From Mesorhizobium_L sp035547755 (GTDB taxonomy: Bacteria; Pseudomonadota; Alphaproteobacteria; Rhizobiales; Rhizobiaceae): a stretch of DNA of 64,000 nucleotides. Made by a program: the position numbers and the translations under genes. The notes under the pieces are model-generated. The model was not told the origin of the DNA. It did no database searches and saw nothing but the letters and a program-made list of their open reading frames with translations. Location: positions 22,852 to 86,851 of the forward strand of contig DASZUG010000028.1 in assembly GCA_035547755.1 (NCBI GenBank), in the 5' to 3' direction. Below, one piece after another: positions 18,512 to 27,389 of the stretch. Position 1 is the first letter of the stretch. The number at the start of each line of letters is the position of its first letter.

Positions 18512-18544
18512 GAGGTGGAAGCGCTTGTTCCGCCTGGTGAGTTC

Positions 18545-20047
18545 TTACTGGAAAGCGGTTTCCGAAAAGCTTCTGAGCTTGCGCGAATGCAACCTTTCGA
18601 GCGGCATCGACGCCAATTTCTCCACCGCGCGGATGCCGATCGATAAATGCTGCGCCACCTGCCGCTTATAAAAATCCGTCGCCATGCCCGGCAGTTTCAA
18701 TTCGCCGTGAAGCGGCTTGTCGGAGACGCACAGGAGCGTCCCGTAGGGCACGCGGAAGCGGAAGCCGTTGGCCGCGATCGTCGCCGATTCCATGTCAAGC
18801 GCGATCGCGCGCGATTGCGAGAGGCGCTGGACCGGTCCGCGCTGGTCGCGCAGTTCCCAATTGCGGTTGTCGATCGTCGCCACCGTTCCAGTCCGCATTA
18901 CCCGCTTCAGATCGTAGCCGGAAAAACCGGTGATTTCGGCCACCGCCTCCTCAAGGGCGACCTGGACCTCCGCCAGCGCCGGGATCGGAACCCAGATCGG
19001 CAAATCCTCGTCCAGCACATGGTCCTCGCGCACATAGGCATGGGCAAGGACATAATCGCCGAGCGCCTGCGTGTTTCTCAGGCCCGCGCAGTGCCCCAGC
19101 ATCAGCCACGCGTGCGGCCGCAGCACCGCGATATGGTCGGTGATCGTCTTCGCGTTCGACGGTCCGATGCCGATATTGACCATGGTGATGCCGCCATGAC
19201 CGGGCTTGGCGAGATGGTAAGCCGGCATTTGCGGCATGCGGCCGGGAACGGCGTCCGATCGCGGCTTGCTCTCGCCCGCGAACGTGACGATGTTGCCCGG
19301 CTCCACAAAGCTCGTATAGCCGCCCTCCGCCCGTTCCATCATGCCGCGGGCGAAGGCGCAGAATTCATCGACATAGAACTGGTAATTGGTGAAGAGGACG
19401 AAATTCTGGAAGTGCTGGGGGGCTGTCGCGGTGTAGTGCGACAGCCGATGCAGCGAATAGTCGATGCGTTGCGCCGTAAACGGCGCGAGCGGCATCGGCT
19501 CGCCGGGAGCGGTCTCGAACGTGCCGTTGGCGATGTGATCGTCGGTGCCGTTCAGGTCCGGCACGTCGAACATGTCGCGCAGGGGACGGCTGATCCGCTC
19601 CGCGACGGCCGCCTCGACATAGCTGCCTTCCTTGAAGGCGAAGTGAAGCGGGATCGGCGTTTCCGATTCGCCCACCGTCACCTCTATGCCGTGGTTACGC
19701 ATCAGAAGCCGCAATTGCTCAATGAGGTAGCATTCGAAGAGGTCCGGGCGTGTCACCGTGGTCGCATAGCGGCCGGGCGTCGGCATATGGCCATAGGCGA
19801 GGCGGGAATCGACCTGGACGTAGGAGGAGGTCTCGACGCTCACCTCCGGATAGAAGGCCCTGTAGCGGCGGTTCCGTTCCGGATCGTCGGCCAACGCGAT
19901 AAAGGAATCGCGCAGGAAAGCGGTGTTGCGCTCATAAAGGTCCTTCAGGGCCGCGACGGCCTTTTCGGGATCCGAGAACGCCTTGCGCCCGAAGGGCCTC
20001 GGCGAAACGACGATTTCAATCGGCTTGGGATAGATTCGCTTCTCCAT
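18545..20047 (-). CDS. amn: AMP nucleosidase
   Basis: 500-residue cytoplasmic enzyme that splits AMP into adenine and ribose 5-phosphate and so buffers AMP levels. The N-terminal Amn domain (KAVAALKDLYERNTAFL) is followed by a phosphorylase-fold domain with MVNIGIGPSNAKTITDHIAVLRPHAWLMLGHCAGL, shown here in its characteristic form, and with ALDMESATIAANGFRFRVPYGTLLCVSDKPLHGE near the C terminus. Length and motif order match the family. It is followed in the same direction by the EEP gene, 33 bp away, which suggests a two-gene unit. Confidence 0.95.
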   Translation of the reverse strand: MEKRIYPKPIEIVVSPRPFGRKAFSDPEKAVAALKDLYERNTAFLRDSFIALADDPERNRRYRAFYPEVSVETSSYVQVDSRLAYGHMPTPGRYATTVTRPDLFECYLIEQLRLLMRNHGIEVTVGESETPIPLHFAFKEGSYVEAAVAERISRPLRDMFDVPDLNGTDDHIANGTFETAPGEPMPLAPFTAQRIDYSLHRLSHYTATAPQHFQNFVLFTNYQFYVDEFCAFARGMMERAEGGYTSFVEPGNIVTFAGESKPRSDAVPGRMPQMPAYHLAKPGHGGITMVNIGIGPSNAKTITDHIAVLRPHAWLMLGHCAGLRNTQALGDYVLAHAYVREDHVLDEDLPIWVPIPALAEVQVALEEAVAEITGFSGYDLKRVMRTGTVATIDNRNWELRDQRGPVQRLSQSRAIALDMESATIAANGFRFRVPYGTLLCVSDKPLHGELKLPGMATDFYKRQVAQHLSIGIRAVEKLASMPLERLHSRKLRSFSETAFQ

Positions 20048-20124
20048 GACTCAATATAAAGGCTCTTGATGCCAGTTTCGAGTCACCCGGCGACGCCTCA
20101 TATCGATCGCCCGGGCAATCGCTT

Positions 20125-20289
20125 TCAGCCTTGGAAGCCGATACACCCGCTTGTCTGGATGGGACTGCAGCGGTGGATGACTCCATCGGCCCAGCGCGGG
20201 TTCGATCTCGTCGTGGTGACGAGATTGGCGAAGGCCAGCGCGAATACCAGCGTCAACAGGCAGACAATCGTGAAGCGGCGCGCCAGCAT
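20125..20289 (-). CDS. Small single-pass membrane or secreted protein (54 aa)
   Basis: Short frame starting MLARRFTIVCLLTLVFALAF and ending CIGFQG, preceded by a near-perfect ribosome site GGAGGAAAAG directly before the ATG. The first 20 residues form a strong signal-anchor or signal peptide; the rest is polar with two cysteines (HRC, SGC) about eight residues apart, a possible disulfide. No family is recognised. The longer frames on either strand over the same DNA lack such a ribosome site. The coding call rests on ribosome site plus hydrophobic leader. Confidence 0.6.
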   Translation of the reverse strand: MLARRFTIVCLLTLVFALAFANLVTTTRSNPRWADGVIHRCSPIQTSGCIGFQG

Positions 20290-20445
20290 CTTTTCCTCCG
20301 ATGGCCGATGCCCATGGCGCCGAATGTAGGAAAGCCTGCTGAACCGTCACTGATGCGATCGTTCACATTCTATTCAAATTGATGAATTTTTTCTGCTTTG
20401 ATGGAGTGATGCCCGCGAGCCTCGAACCAGATCTCCCGATCCTGC

Positions 20446-20655
20446 CTATCGCGCGCTGGCCGTTGCCGCATGGATCGGGCCGCTATCGTGATGCGCGCGG
20501 GCGACCCAGACGACCACTCCGGCGAGGATGATGAGCGCGGCGATCTTCCAGCCGAGGCCTCTCCATACGGACCTTTTGGCCACAATGTTCTGGCTGCTGA
20601 TTTCGGCTTCGATCTCGTCGTGGATCGTTTCCTGTTTCGTGTGATCCTGGCTCAT
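20446..20655 (-). CDS. Small single-pass membrane protein (69 aa)
   Basis: Hydrophilic N-terminal 35 residues (MSQDHTKQETIHDEIEAEIS...) are followed by one clear transmembrane helix, GWKIAALIILAGVVVWVARA, and a short tail. GAGGTT precedes the ATG. No family is recognised. It is divergent from the Ku gene. The bitopic topology with an acidic cytoplasmic part would suit a small regulatory or anchoring protein, but nothing more can be said. Confidence 0.65.
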   Translation of the reverse strand: MSQDHTKQETIHDEIEAEISSQNIVAKRSVWRGLGWKIAALIILAGVVVWVARAHHDSGPIHAATASAR

Positions 20656-20769
20656 GTGAACCTCGTTGGCTGGCGAACTCCTAGCAGGGAAAAATGGTGG
20701 CTGCTAGCATGTTTAGGGGAACGAACACCGGCTCTCGAAGTTGAGCAGGGATAGCGAGGAAGTGACGGG

Positions 20770-21594
20770 ATGGTTGCGCCGCGTGCCATATGGAAAGGCT
20801 ATCTGACCCTTGGAGTCGTCAGTTGCGGCGTCAAGCTGGTGGGAGCGACGAGCGAAGCCGGCAAGATCCATTTTCGTATCCTCAACCGCAACGACCGTCA
20901 GCCCGTTAAGAGCGCCTATCTCGATGAAGCCACCGGCGAAATTGTCGGTCCCGAAGACCAGGTGAAGGGCTACGAGATAAAGGCGAACGAATATCTGGTG
21001 ATTGATCCCGAGGATGTAAAGGCGCTGAAGGCGCATACCGAGCACACGCTGGATATTGACGGATTCGTGGAAGCCGGCGCAATCGACCAGATCTATCGTG
21101 ACAAGCCCTATTATGTGCTTCCAGCGGACAAGGGGGCAGAGGAAGCCTTCGCCGTCATTCGCGAGGCGCTGCGCGCCAGGAACAAGGCGGCGATCGGTTG
21201 CGTCGTGCTTTACCAGAAGACGCATCACGTGATCATTGAATCCGCAGGCGAGGGAATGATGATGACGACCTTGCGCTATGAGCGCCAGATCGTTGAGGCG
21301 AAGGGCGTTTTCGCCGGCTTGGCGAAGATCAAGGTTGATCCGGAAATGGCCGACATTGCCGGCCTGATCATCGACAGGAAGAAGGCCAGCTTCGACCCGT
21401 CCCGTTTCGAAGATCGTTATGAGGATGCGCTCGCGGCCCTGATCGAAGCCAAGCGTTCCGGCAAGAAGCCGCCCAAACCTGCGCCGAAACCGAAGGAGAA
21501 TGTCGTCAATCTCATGGACGTCCTGAAAAAGAGCCTTGCCCAGGAGGGCAAGCCAGCCCGTTCAGGGAAAGCGCGGAAGAAGTCGGCGGCATGA
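20770..21594 (+). CDS. ku: Non-homologous end-joining DNA-end-binding protein Ku
   Basis: 274-residue bacterial Ku. It forms a homodimeric ring on broken DNA ends and recruits the ligase LigD. The Ku core starts at APRAIWKGYLTLGVVSCGVKL and runs to about residue 225, with the typical DKPYYVLPADKGAEEAFAVIREAL segment. The lysine/proline-rich tail (KRSGKKPPKPAPKPKEN, GKARKKSAA) is the usual DNA- and LigD-contacting extension. GAGGAAGTGACGGG precedes the ATG. No ligD is next to it in this window; many rhizobia have several Ku genes, only some of them beside ligD. Confidence 0.96.
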   Translation: MVAPRAIWKGYLTLGVVSCGVKLVGATSEAGKIHFRILNRNDRQPVKSAYLDEATGEIVGPEDQVKGYEIKANEYLVIDPEDVKALKAHTEHTLDIDGFVEAGAIDQIYRDKPYYVLPADKGAEEAFAVIREALRARNKAAIGCVVLYQKTHHVIIESAGEGMMMTTLRYERQIVEAKGVFAGLAKIKVDPEMADIAGLIIDRKKASFDPSRFEDRYEDALAALIEAKRSGKKPPKPAPKPKENVVNLMDVLKKSLAQEGKPARSGKARKKSAA

Positions 21595-21644
21595 GCCGCA
21601 TCAAAGCGGTCTTGGAATGAAGCGTCCTTCGGTAGGAGATTGCC

Positions 21645-21839
21645 ATGACCAGTAAGGAAAAGGACTTCGGCGGAAGCTCCGACGCGGATAAGATTCCGCC
21701 GGAAAGCCGCAATCTGCGCCAGAGTGGCGCGCGAAAGCTGAACTCCCGCCCGGACCTGCATCAGGATGTCCCGCTCGAGACGGGCGATCGGGGAGATAGG
21801 CCGAGACGGCCCTTCGGGTTGAAGCGGCCGAAGGATTAG
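21645..21839 (+). CDS. Small hydrophilic hypothetical protein (64 aa)
   Basis: Highly charged, probably disordered protein (MTSKEKDFGGSSDADKIPPE..., ending PFGLKRPKD). AGGAGATTGCC precedes the ATG. It follows Ku by 50 bp on the same strand, so co-transcription is plausible. No family is recognised. The ribosome site is the main support. Confidence 0.5.
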   Translation: MTSKEKDFGGSSDADKIPPESRNLRQSGARKLNSRPDLHQDVPLETGDRGDRPRRPFGLKRPKD

Positions 21840-22184
21840 AACTGGTTTTCATCGCTGCGGGAGAAGCGGTTTTCGCCACGGTTTTGGTATGGTGAATTGA
21901 CCGCGCCTTTTACATACGGCGCGAAACTCCGGTTTTCGTGGTGAACAAAGCCTTGAATTTCGCGAACCGCATTTTCCTCGAATTTTATCGAAAACGCCGC
22001 GATTCCAAGATTGCTATACTTAACGATTTCCCCCGTTTACGGAAAATTTGAGGTTTGTTTTCAAGGCATTAAGCAAGCCATTTAACGGCGAGTTCAAGCG
22101 TCTCTGGCATTCTCGAAAGCATCGGACGGGCAGTGTGGAAACACGGAACAAGGCTGCTCTCGGGAGCTGACAGGGACAAAGAAA
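21840..22184. other. Intergenic region, no gene seen
   Basis: 345 bp, AT-richer than its surroundings around 21940-22080. It contains only short frames without ribosome sites. It probably holds the promoter of the Sel1-repeat gene that follows. Confidence 0.5.
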
Positions 22185-22451
22185 ATGGCGCGATTTGAGA
22201 TACTTGAGGCTGATTTCGGTTCGATGGGCGCCAACGCCCAAACGGACATCCTTTTCGAATTGGGCATGATGTATGCGTCGGGCCGTGATTGTCCGGTCGA
22301 TCTCGTCGCCGCCCACAAATGGTTCAACATCGCCGCGATCAAGGGCTCGGAACGAGCCGCTGAACTGCGGGCAGAGCTTTCCGCAACAATGAGCAAGGCG
22401 GACATCGCTCTGGCGCTTCGCGAAGCACGCGAATGGATGACGATGCACTGA
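22185..22451 (+). CDS. Sel1-repeat protein (88 aa)
   Basis: Small soluble protein with one Sel1-like (TPR-type) helical hairpin: FELGMMYASGRDCPVDLVAAHKWFNIAAIKG, given in its best-known form, matches the repeat consensus (LGxxYxxGxGVxxDxxxAxxWxxxAA). It ends in a further helix (ALALREAREWMTMH). Sel1 repeats mediate protein-protein contacts. It stands alone, with AGGGACAAAG ahead of the ATG and an intrinsic terminator downstream. The partner is unknown. Confidence 0.85.
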   Translation: MARFEILEADFGSMGANAQTDILFELGMMYASGRDCPVDLVAAHKWFNIAAIKGSERAAELRAELSATMSKADIALALREAREWMTMH

Positions 22452-22532
22452 CGGGCAGGCAACAGGAACAGGGCAGGCAGGGTCGCCGAAAACGCCGGTT
22501 CAAAGAGCGTATCGGCGCCCAGCAAGGCAAAG

Positions 22533-22569
22533 GCCGCGACCGGCAAATATAAGGCCGGCGCGGCTTTTT
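22533..22569 (+). terminator. Rho-independent terminator after the Sel1-repeat gene
   Basis: GCCGCGACCGGC pairs with GCCGGCGCGGC, with one bulge, around a 9-nt AT-rich loop, followed by TTTTT. It lies 81 bp past the Sel1-repeat stop. The strong stem may also slow transcription arriving from the convergent mccA. Confidence 0.8.
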
Positions 22570-22611
22570 CGCGTTAAGGACGCACGGCAGCAACAGACAA
22601 CGGGCCTCAGC

Positions 22612-24567
22612 CTATTGTTTTTCCTCCAAAAACGTGACCAGAAGCGCGCCATCCGTCACCTGCGCGCCTTCTGCCGCGATTTCGGCGATCACGCCGTCAT
22701 AGGGCGCGGCGATAGTGTGTTCCATCTTCATCGCCTCCAGGACGAGGAGCGGCTGACCTTTCTCGACGTTCTCTCCCGCCGCGGCCCGCACCAGTTTGAC
22801 GAGGCCGGGCATCGGCGCCCTGAGGCTATGGCCGCCGCCGGCTTCGCTCACCGCGTGCTGAAGCGGGTCCGGCGCCAGGAAAGTGTATCCAACCGCGCCT
22901 TCGAAGACGGTTACATGGCCGGGCCAGAGGGCGACGTGACCCTCCAGGCTCCTTTCCGAAAAGGGAAAGACGGCATCCCCGATCCCGACATCATAGCGTC
23001 CGGCCCCCCGCGCCGTAATCGTGGCGATCGTTTCCTTGCCCTCGGCGCTCAACCGGCTTTCGCGGGTGAGGGGGTTGAAATGCGCGTAGCCGCCGAGCGC
23101 TTCCCAAGGGTCAAGCGCAAAGGGGTTGGCAGGCTTTGCTCCCGAAGCGGCGAAAGCCGCCAGCGCCTTCACCCTCGGATCAGCCGGTTCTATCGCTGTC
23201 AGCGCCGCCTGCTTGCGCTCGATCAGCCCGGTGTCGAAATTGCCGCCGGCGAAATCGGAATCGCGCGCCAGTTTGGCGAGAAAGGCGGTGTTGGTGACGG
23301 ATCCGGCGATCTCGGTGCGGTCGAGCGCATCGCCGAGCGCCGCGAGCGCGGAATCGCGGTCCGGGCCATGGACGACGAGCTTGGCGATCATCGGATCGTA
23401 GTAAGGGGAGATGGCATCGCCGGCGCGGACGCCCGTCTCGATGCGGACCGTGCCGCCCCCGGCGGCTTCGGGGAAACGGAGATGGTAAAGCGTGCCGATC
23501 GCCGGCAAAAAGCCGCGCGCGGGGTCCTCCGCATAGATGCGCGCCTCGAAAGCATGGCCGTTGAGCCTGATGTCTTTCTGTGGCAGCGGCAGTTTCTCGC
23601 CGGAAGCGACGCGCAATTGCCATTCGACAAGATCGAGGCCCGTAACCATTTCCGTCACCGGATGTTCGACCTGCAGTCTGGTATTCATCTCCATGAACCA
23701 GAAGCGGTCGGCTTTAAGGCCTTCCGACGCGTCGGCGATGAACTCGATCGTACCCGCACCCGAATAGGAAATCGCCTTCGCCGCCTTGACCGCCGCCTCC
23801 GTCATCGCCTTGCGCATGTCGGCGGGCATGCCTGGGGCAGGGGCCTCCTCGATCACTTTCTGGTGCCGGCGCTGTGCCGAGCAATCGCGCTCGAACAAAT
23901 GCACCGCATTGCCGTGATTGTCGCCGAAGACCTGCACCTCGATATGCCGCGGCTTCTCGACATATTTTTCGACCAGCACGCGGTCGTCGCCGAAGGCGGC
24001 TTTTGCTTCGCGCCTGGCGCCGGCCAGCGCGTCGGCGAACTGGTCGGGGTCGTCGACGCGCCGCATCCCTTTGCCGCCGCCGCCGGCGCGCGCCTTGATC
24101 AGCACCGGATAGCCGATTTCGCGCGCCTTGGTCGCGAGCACGACCAGTTCCTGTGCCTCGCCGTGATAGCCGGGAACGACCGGCACGCCAGCTTTCTCCA
24201 TCAATCGCTTGGCGGCGTCTTTCAGCCCCATGGCGCGTATCGACGCCGCCGACGGGCCGATGAAGACCAGCCCGGCTGCTGTCACCTGCTCGACGAAATC
24301 GGGATTTTCGGAAAGAAAGCCATAACCCGGATGGATCGCCTCGGCTCCGGTTTCCTGTGCGGCGGCGATGATCCTGTCGCCTCTCAGATAGCTTTCCGAA
24401 ACCGGAGCGGGACCGATCGCGACGGCCTGATTGGCTTCCTGGACATGCAGTGCGTTGCGATCGGCATCGGAATAGACCGCGACCGTGGCAATCCCCATCC
24501 GACGCGCCGTGCGGATGATCCGACAAGCGATCTCGCCGCGATTGGCGATCAGGATCTTCGAAAACAT
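22612..24567 (-). CDS. mccA: Methylcrotonyl-CoA carboxylase biotin-carboxylase subunit
   Basis: 651-residue alpha subunit: an N-terminal biotin carboxylase / ATP-grasp domain (FSKILIANRGEIACRIIRTA; ARAGGGGKGMRRV; MEMNTRLQVEHPVTE), a linker, and a C-terminal biotinyl domain with EAMKMEH (biotinylated Lys about 614). It carboxylates biotin with bicarbonate and ATP. Start at ATG 24567 after GGAGAAAGACA; a longer upstream frame lacks homology. The assignment to methylcrotonyl-CoA (leucine breakdown) rests on ivd and mccB at 33.9-37.7 kb on the same strand. Propionyl-CoA or geranyl-CoA carboxylase alpha look alike, and mccB is about 9.4 kb away, so specificity is less sure than the enzyme type. 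Confidence 0.8.
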   Translation of the reverse strand: MFSKILIANRGEIACRIIRTARRMGIATVAVYSDADRNALHVQEANQAVAIGPAPVSESYLRGDRIIAAAQETGAEAIHPGYGFLSENPDFVEQVTAAGLVFIGPSAASIRAMGLKDAAKRLMEKAGVPVVPGYHGEAQELVVLATKAREIGYPVLIKARAGGGGKGMRRVDDPDQFADALAGARREAKAAFGDDRVLVEKYVEKPRHIEVQVFGDNHGNAVHLFERDCSAQRRHQKVIEEAPAPGMPADMRKAMTEAAVKAAKAISYSGAGTIEFIADASEGLKADRFWFMEMNTRLQVEHPVTEMVTGLDLVEWQLRVASGEKLPLPQKDIRLNGHAFEARIYAEDPARGFLPAIGTLYHLRFPEAAGGGTVRIETGVRAGDAISPYYDPMIAKLVVHGPDRDSALAALGDALDRTEIAGSVTNTAFLAKLARDSDFAGGNFDTGLIERKQAALTAIEPADPRVKALAAFAASGAKPANPFALDPWEALGGYAHFNPLTRESRLSAEGKETIATITARGAGRYDVGIGDAVFPFSERSLEGHVALWPGHVTVFEGAVGYTFLAPDPLQHAVSEAGGGHSLRAPMPGLVKLVRAAAGENVEKGQPLLVLEAMKMEHTIAAPYDGVIAEIAAEGAQVTDGALLVTFLEEKQ

Positions 24568-24607
24568 TGTCTTTCTCCGAAACGCCCTCAATTCAGCGCT
24601 TGATGCA

Positions 24608-25219
24608 TCAGTGCTCCGCCAGCGCCAGCCGGGCGCCGAGCAGCACGAATATGCCGGCAAAGCTGCGCCGCATCCAGGTGAGAACGCGCGGACGCGAAAT
24701 GATATGGCTGCGCACGGAAGCGGCGAAGACGCCATAGCCGACAAAAACCACGAAGGTCATGGCCATGAAGACGAGGCTGAGTTCCAGCATTTGCCGCAGC
24801 GCGTCGGGCGCGCCGGCATTCACGAATTGCGGCAGGAAGGCGAAGAAGAACAGTGAGAGCTTGGGGTTCAGGATATTGATGAGGATGCCGCGCAGAACGA
24901 TCCGCGCCGCCGAACCCGGAGCGGAACGCGCCTCGATATTAAGCGCGCCGGTTTCCCTCAGCGTATTCCAGGCCATGTAGAGCAGGTAGACGCAGCCGAG
25001 GATTTTCAGCCCCTCGAATGCGAGCGAACTGGCGTAGAGCAGCGCGGCAAGCCCGGTGATGGCGGCGGCCATATGCGGCAGGATGCCGAGCGTGCAGCCG
25101 AACGCCGCCACGATGCTCGCGCGCGCGCCGCGCGTTAGGCCGGCCGACAGCGTGTAGAGGACGCCGGCGCCCGGCGCGATGACGACGACAAGCGAGGTGA
25201 TCAGAAAGGCGAGCGACAT
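24608..25219 (-). CDS. LysE/RhtB-family amino-acid exporter
   Basis: 203-residue inner-membrane protein with about six helices. LysE-family features are VVVIAPGAGVLYTLSAGLTRGARA near the N terminus and KILGCVYLLYMAWNTLR around residue 75. The family exports amino acids such as homoserine, threonine or lysine; the substrate is not predictable. It sits 40 bp upstream of mccA on the same strand and may share its transcript. Confidence 0.92.
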   Translation of the reverse strand: MSLAFLITSLVVVIAPGAGVLYTLSAGLTRGARASIVAAFGCTLGILPHMAAAITGLAALLYASSLAFEGLKILGCVYLLYMAWNTLRETGALNIEARSAPGSAARIVLRGILINILNPKLSLFFFAFLPQFVNAGAPDALRQMLELSLVFMAMTFVVFVGYGVFAASVRSHIISRPRVLTWMRRSFAGIFVLLGARLALAEH

Positions 25220-25294
25220 GAGTTCCTCCGCGACTTTTCGCGTTGCACAGTAGTGAAGTGGTCCGGGAGCGCAAGGAGAGACGGACGGGTAGCG

Positions 25295-25822
25295 TCAAGG
25301 CTCGCCAGATGTTCCGATCTCATGATGATAGAGATCAGCCGTAAGCTTGTCGAAGCAGCAGAAAACCACCTCTTCGGGAAGATCGTTCCCACTCAGGAAG
25401 TCCGTTACCGTCGCGACCGCGATCTTTGCCGCCTCTTCCTTGGGGTAGCCATAGACGCCGGTGGAAATCGCCGGAAAGGCAACCGAATGGCAGGAATTTG
25501 CGACAGCGAGTTCGAGCGAGCGGCGGTAGCAGGAGGCAAGCAACTTTGCTTCGTCCCGCGTTCCTCCGTGCCAGATGGGGCCGACAGTGTGGATGATATG
25601 CTTTGCCGGCAGACGATAGCCTTTGGTGATTTTGGCGTCGCCTGTTTTGCAGCCGCCGAGCGTCCGGCATTCGGCAAGAAGTTCCGGCCCTGCCGCGCGG
25701 TGGATCGCGCCATCGACACCGCCGCCGCCGAGCAGGGAACTGTTGGCGGCATTGACTACGGCGTCGACAGCAAGCGTGGTGATATCGGCCTGGATGACGG
25801 AGAGGCGGTTGGTCATTGGCAT
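25295..25822 (-). CDS. ymdB: Macro-domain O-acetyl-ADP-ribose deacetylase
   Basis: 175-residue single macro domain. ADP-ribose-binding motifs are visible: QADITTLAVDAVVNAANSSLLGGGGVDGAIH near the N terminus (best-known form) and ISTGVYGYPKEEAAKIA near residue 125. Family members hydrolyse O-acetyl-ADP-ribose or remove ADP-ribose from proteins. The start directly abuts the stop of the upstream GST gene (TGA then ATG), so the pair is translationally coupled. A second in-frame ATG six bases on is equally possible. Confidence 0.92.
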   Translation of the reverse strand: MPMTNRLSVIQADITTLAVDAVVNAANSSLLGGGGVDGAIHRAAGPELLAECRTLGGCKTGDAKITKGYRLPAKHIIHTVGPIWHGGTRDEAKLLASCYRRSLELAVANSCHSVAFPAISTGVYGYPKEEAAKIAVATVTDFLSGNDLPEEVVFCCFDKLTADLYHHEIGTSGEP

Positions 25823-26458
25823 TCACCCCGCCGGTGGGATGAAAGGCTGCTGGATTTTCCGGAAGACGGGAAGCGCCTCCATCCGCTCCGCATGCCCCTT
25901 GAGCGCCGGTAGTCCCTGAAGCGTCTCGAACACCGGATGTGCCTCGCGAAGATGCCTCAACATACAAGCGACAGTGACGTCGGCATGGCCGATTCGGTCG
26001 CCGAACCAGAAGCCGCTTCCAGCGGCCGCACGCTCCTTTTCCAGCAAGGTCAATGTCCCTCTTATCTGGCCGAGGCAGCGGTCCATCCACATGGCCGAGG
26101 CGGCGTCTTTTCCATGCAGGTTCTGCTCGTAATAGAGGGCGACCGCCTTGTCCGAGATGCCGGTCGCAAGCGAGGCGATCCTGAGCGCTTTGTGCCGAAT
26201 GGGCTCGTCCTGGGGAAACATGCGCTCGGACGCCGCCACTCTTCCGTCGAGATAGTCGAGGATGGCGAGGCTCTCGATCAGCGTCTCGTCATTGTCGAGC
26301 ACCAGGACCGGCACGCGCAGCAGCGGATTGTAGGGCCTGATTTTCTCGGCATCGCCGAAGGTGGACCATGGCCTGTGCTCGAAAGGCAGATTGTAGAGCG
26401 TCATGGCGATAGCGACACGGCGCACGAAAGGGGAATCATATTGGCCGATGAGGATCAT
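25823..26458 (-). CDS. Glutathione S-transferase family protein, copy 1
   Basis: 211-residue GST: an N-terminal thioredoxin-like domain (MILIGQYDSPFVRRVAIAM; VPVLVLDNDETLIESLAILDYL, the latter holding the conserved cis-Pro and the ES glutathione contact) and a C-terminal helical domain. Start at ATG 26458 after GGAG; the longer upstream frame is not supported. Coupled to the macro-domain gene. It probably acts in detoxification or in a catabolic step; the substrate is unknown. Confidence 0.9.
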   Translation of the reverse strand: MILIGQYDSPFVRRVAIAMTLYNLPFEHRPWSTFGDAEKIRPYNPLLRVPVLVLDNDETLIESLAILDYLDGRVAASERMFPQDEPIRHKALRIASLATGISDKAVALYYEQNLHGKDAASAMWMDRCLGQIRGTLTLLEKERAAAGSGFWFGDRIGHADVTVACMLRHLREAHPVFETLQGLPALKGHAERMEALPVFRKIQQPFIPPAG

Positions 26459-26548
26459 CGCATGCGCTCCGTTGAAAGCCGGCACGGTGGCATGGCTTTC
26501 TGTGCGTCGCAAGCCGGTCCGCCCCGCCTGCTGACAATGGCGTGGGCC

Positions 26549-27211
26549 TCAGTGTACGCGCGCCAGTTCGACGCCCAGCCTTTCGGCATAGAGTTTCGTC
26601 GTGCGCCGCCACGCCGGACGATCGAGACAGCGCGCCGAATAGGCGGCGAGCCGCTTGTAAGGAATGAGAATGTCGGTCTTGCGGATTTCCCGCAGCACCG
26701 TCGTCATCAAAAGATCGGCGACAGTGAATTCCGCCCCGGTCAGATATTCGCGGTTTGAAAGCCAGTCATCGAGTGCAGCGAGCCGCCGCTCCACCTGGGC
26801 GACAGCCGCCGGGCGGCGCTGCCTTCCCGTCGGATCGCTGTCGCCGGCGAAATCGATCGCCACCACCTGCAGGATCGCCGGTTCCAATGTGTTGAGCGCG
26901 GCGAAGCACCAGCGCGTCGTCTGGATACGGCCTTCGAAACCGGCCGGGATGAGCTTTCCGGCCTTTTCGGCGATGTAGAGCAGTATGGCGCCGCTTTCCG
27001 CGAGGATAAGGCCTTCATCCTCAAGCGCCGGAACCTGCGCGAACGGGTTGAGCCGGCGATAGTTTTCCGTCGAGAGATCGCCGGCCGGGAAGTCGAGCCC
27101 GTGGACGCGGTAGGGCAGGCCGGTTTCTTCCAGCGCCCACTGAACCCGCAAATCCCGCGTTTCGCCGACGACGGGCGGGATGACATTGTTGAAGCCGTAA
27201 AGCGTGATCAT
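26549..27211 (-). CDS. Glutathione S-transferase family protein, copy 2
   Basis: 220-residue GST. The N-terminal domain has VQWALEETGLPYRV and FAQVPALEDEGLILAESGAILLYIAEK (cis-Pro, then ES); the C-terminal domain has EYLTGAEFTVADLLMTTVL with the conserved N-capping Asp. It is a different subfamily from its neighbour (low similarity by eye), so it is not a recent duplicate. It lies 90 bp upstream of the other GST on the same strand. Confidence 0.92.
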   Translation of the reverse strand: MITLYGFNNVIPPVVGETRDLRVQWALEETGLPYRVHGLDFPAGDLSTENYRRLNPFAQVPALEDEGLILAESGAILLYIAEKAGKLIPAGFEGRIQTTRWCFAALNTLEPAILQVVAIDFAGDSDPTGRQRRPAAVAQVERRLAALDDWLSNREYLTGAEFTVADLLMTTVLREIRKTDILIPYKRLAAYSARCLDRPAWRRTTKLYAERLGVELARVH

Positions 27212-27389
27212 CTCGTCATTCTCCTGTTTGAAAACCGGGCGGGTATCTGCCCTGGCTCTTCGAGAGAATGATGAACGGCCGGCAGTGATTGCTACATGCG
27301 CGGCGATAATTCCTGCAGACGGATGACGGAAGGAGCGCCATCCTGTATCGGAATTGCACTTGGCACGATATTCCCACCGCGGAGAAGAC

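Noticed and set aside
18647..20059. 470-codon open frame on the plus strand
   Set aside because: Antisense shadow of amn; composition is rich in Arg/His/Gly as expected for a shadow frame.
20051..20350. 99-codon frame on the minus strand next to amn
   Set aside because: No ribosome site; the overlapping 54-residue frame has a near-perfect one and a hydrophobic leader.
21942..22050. Short GTG-started frame (about 36 residues) before the Sel1-repeat gene
   Set aside because: No ribosome site and no recognisable feature; length is within chance in this AT-richer stretch.
22615..24603. 662-codon open frame on the plus strand
   Set aside because: Antisense shadow of the biotin carboxylase gene mccA.
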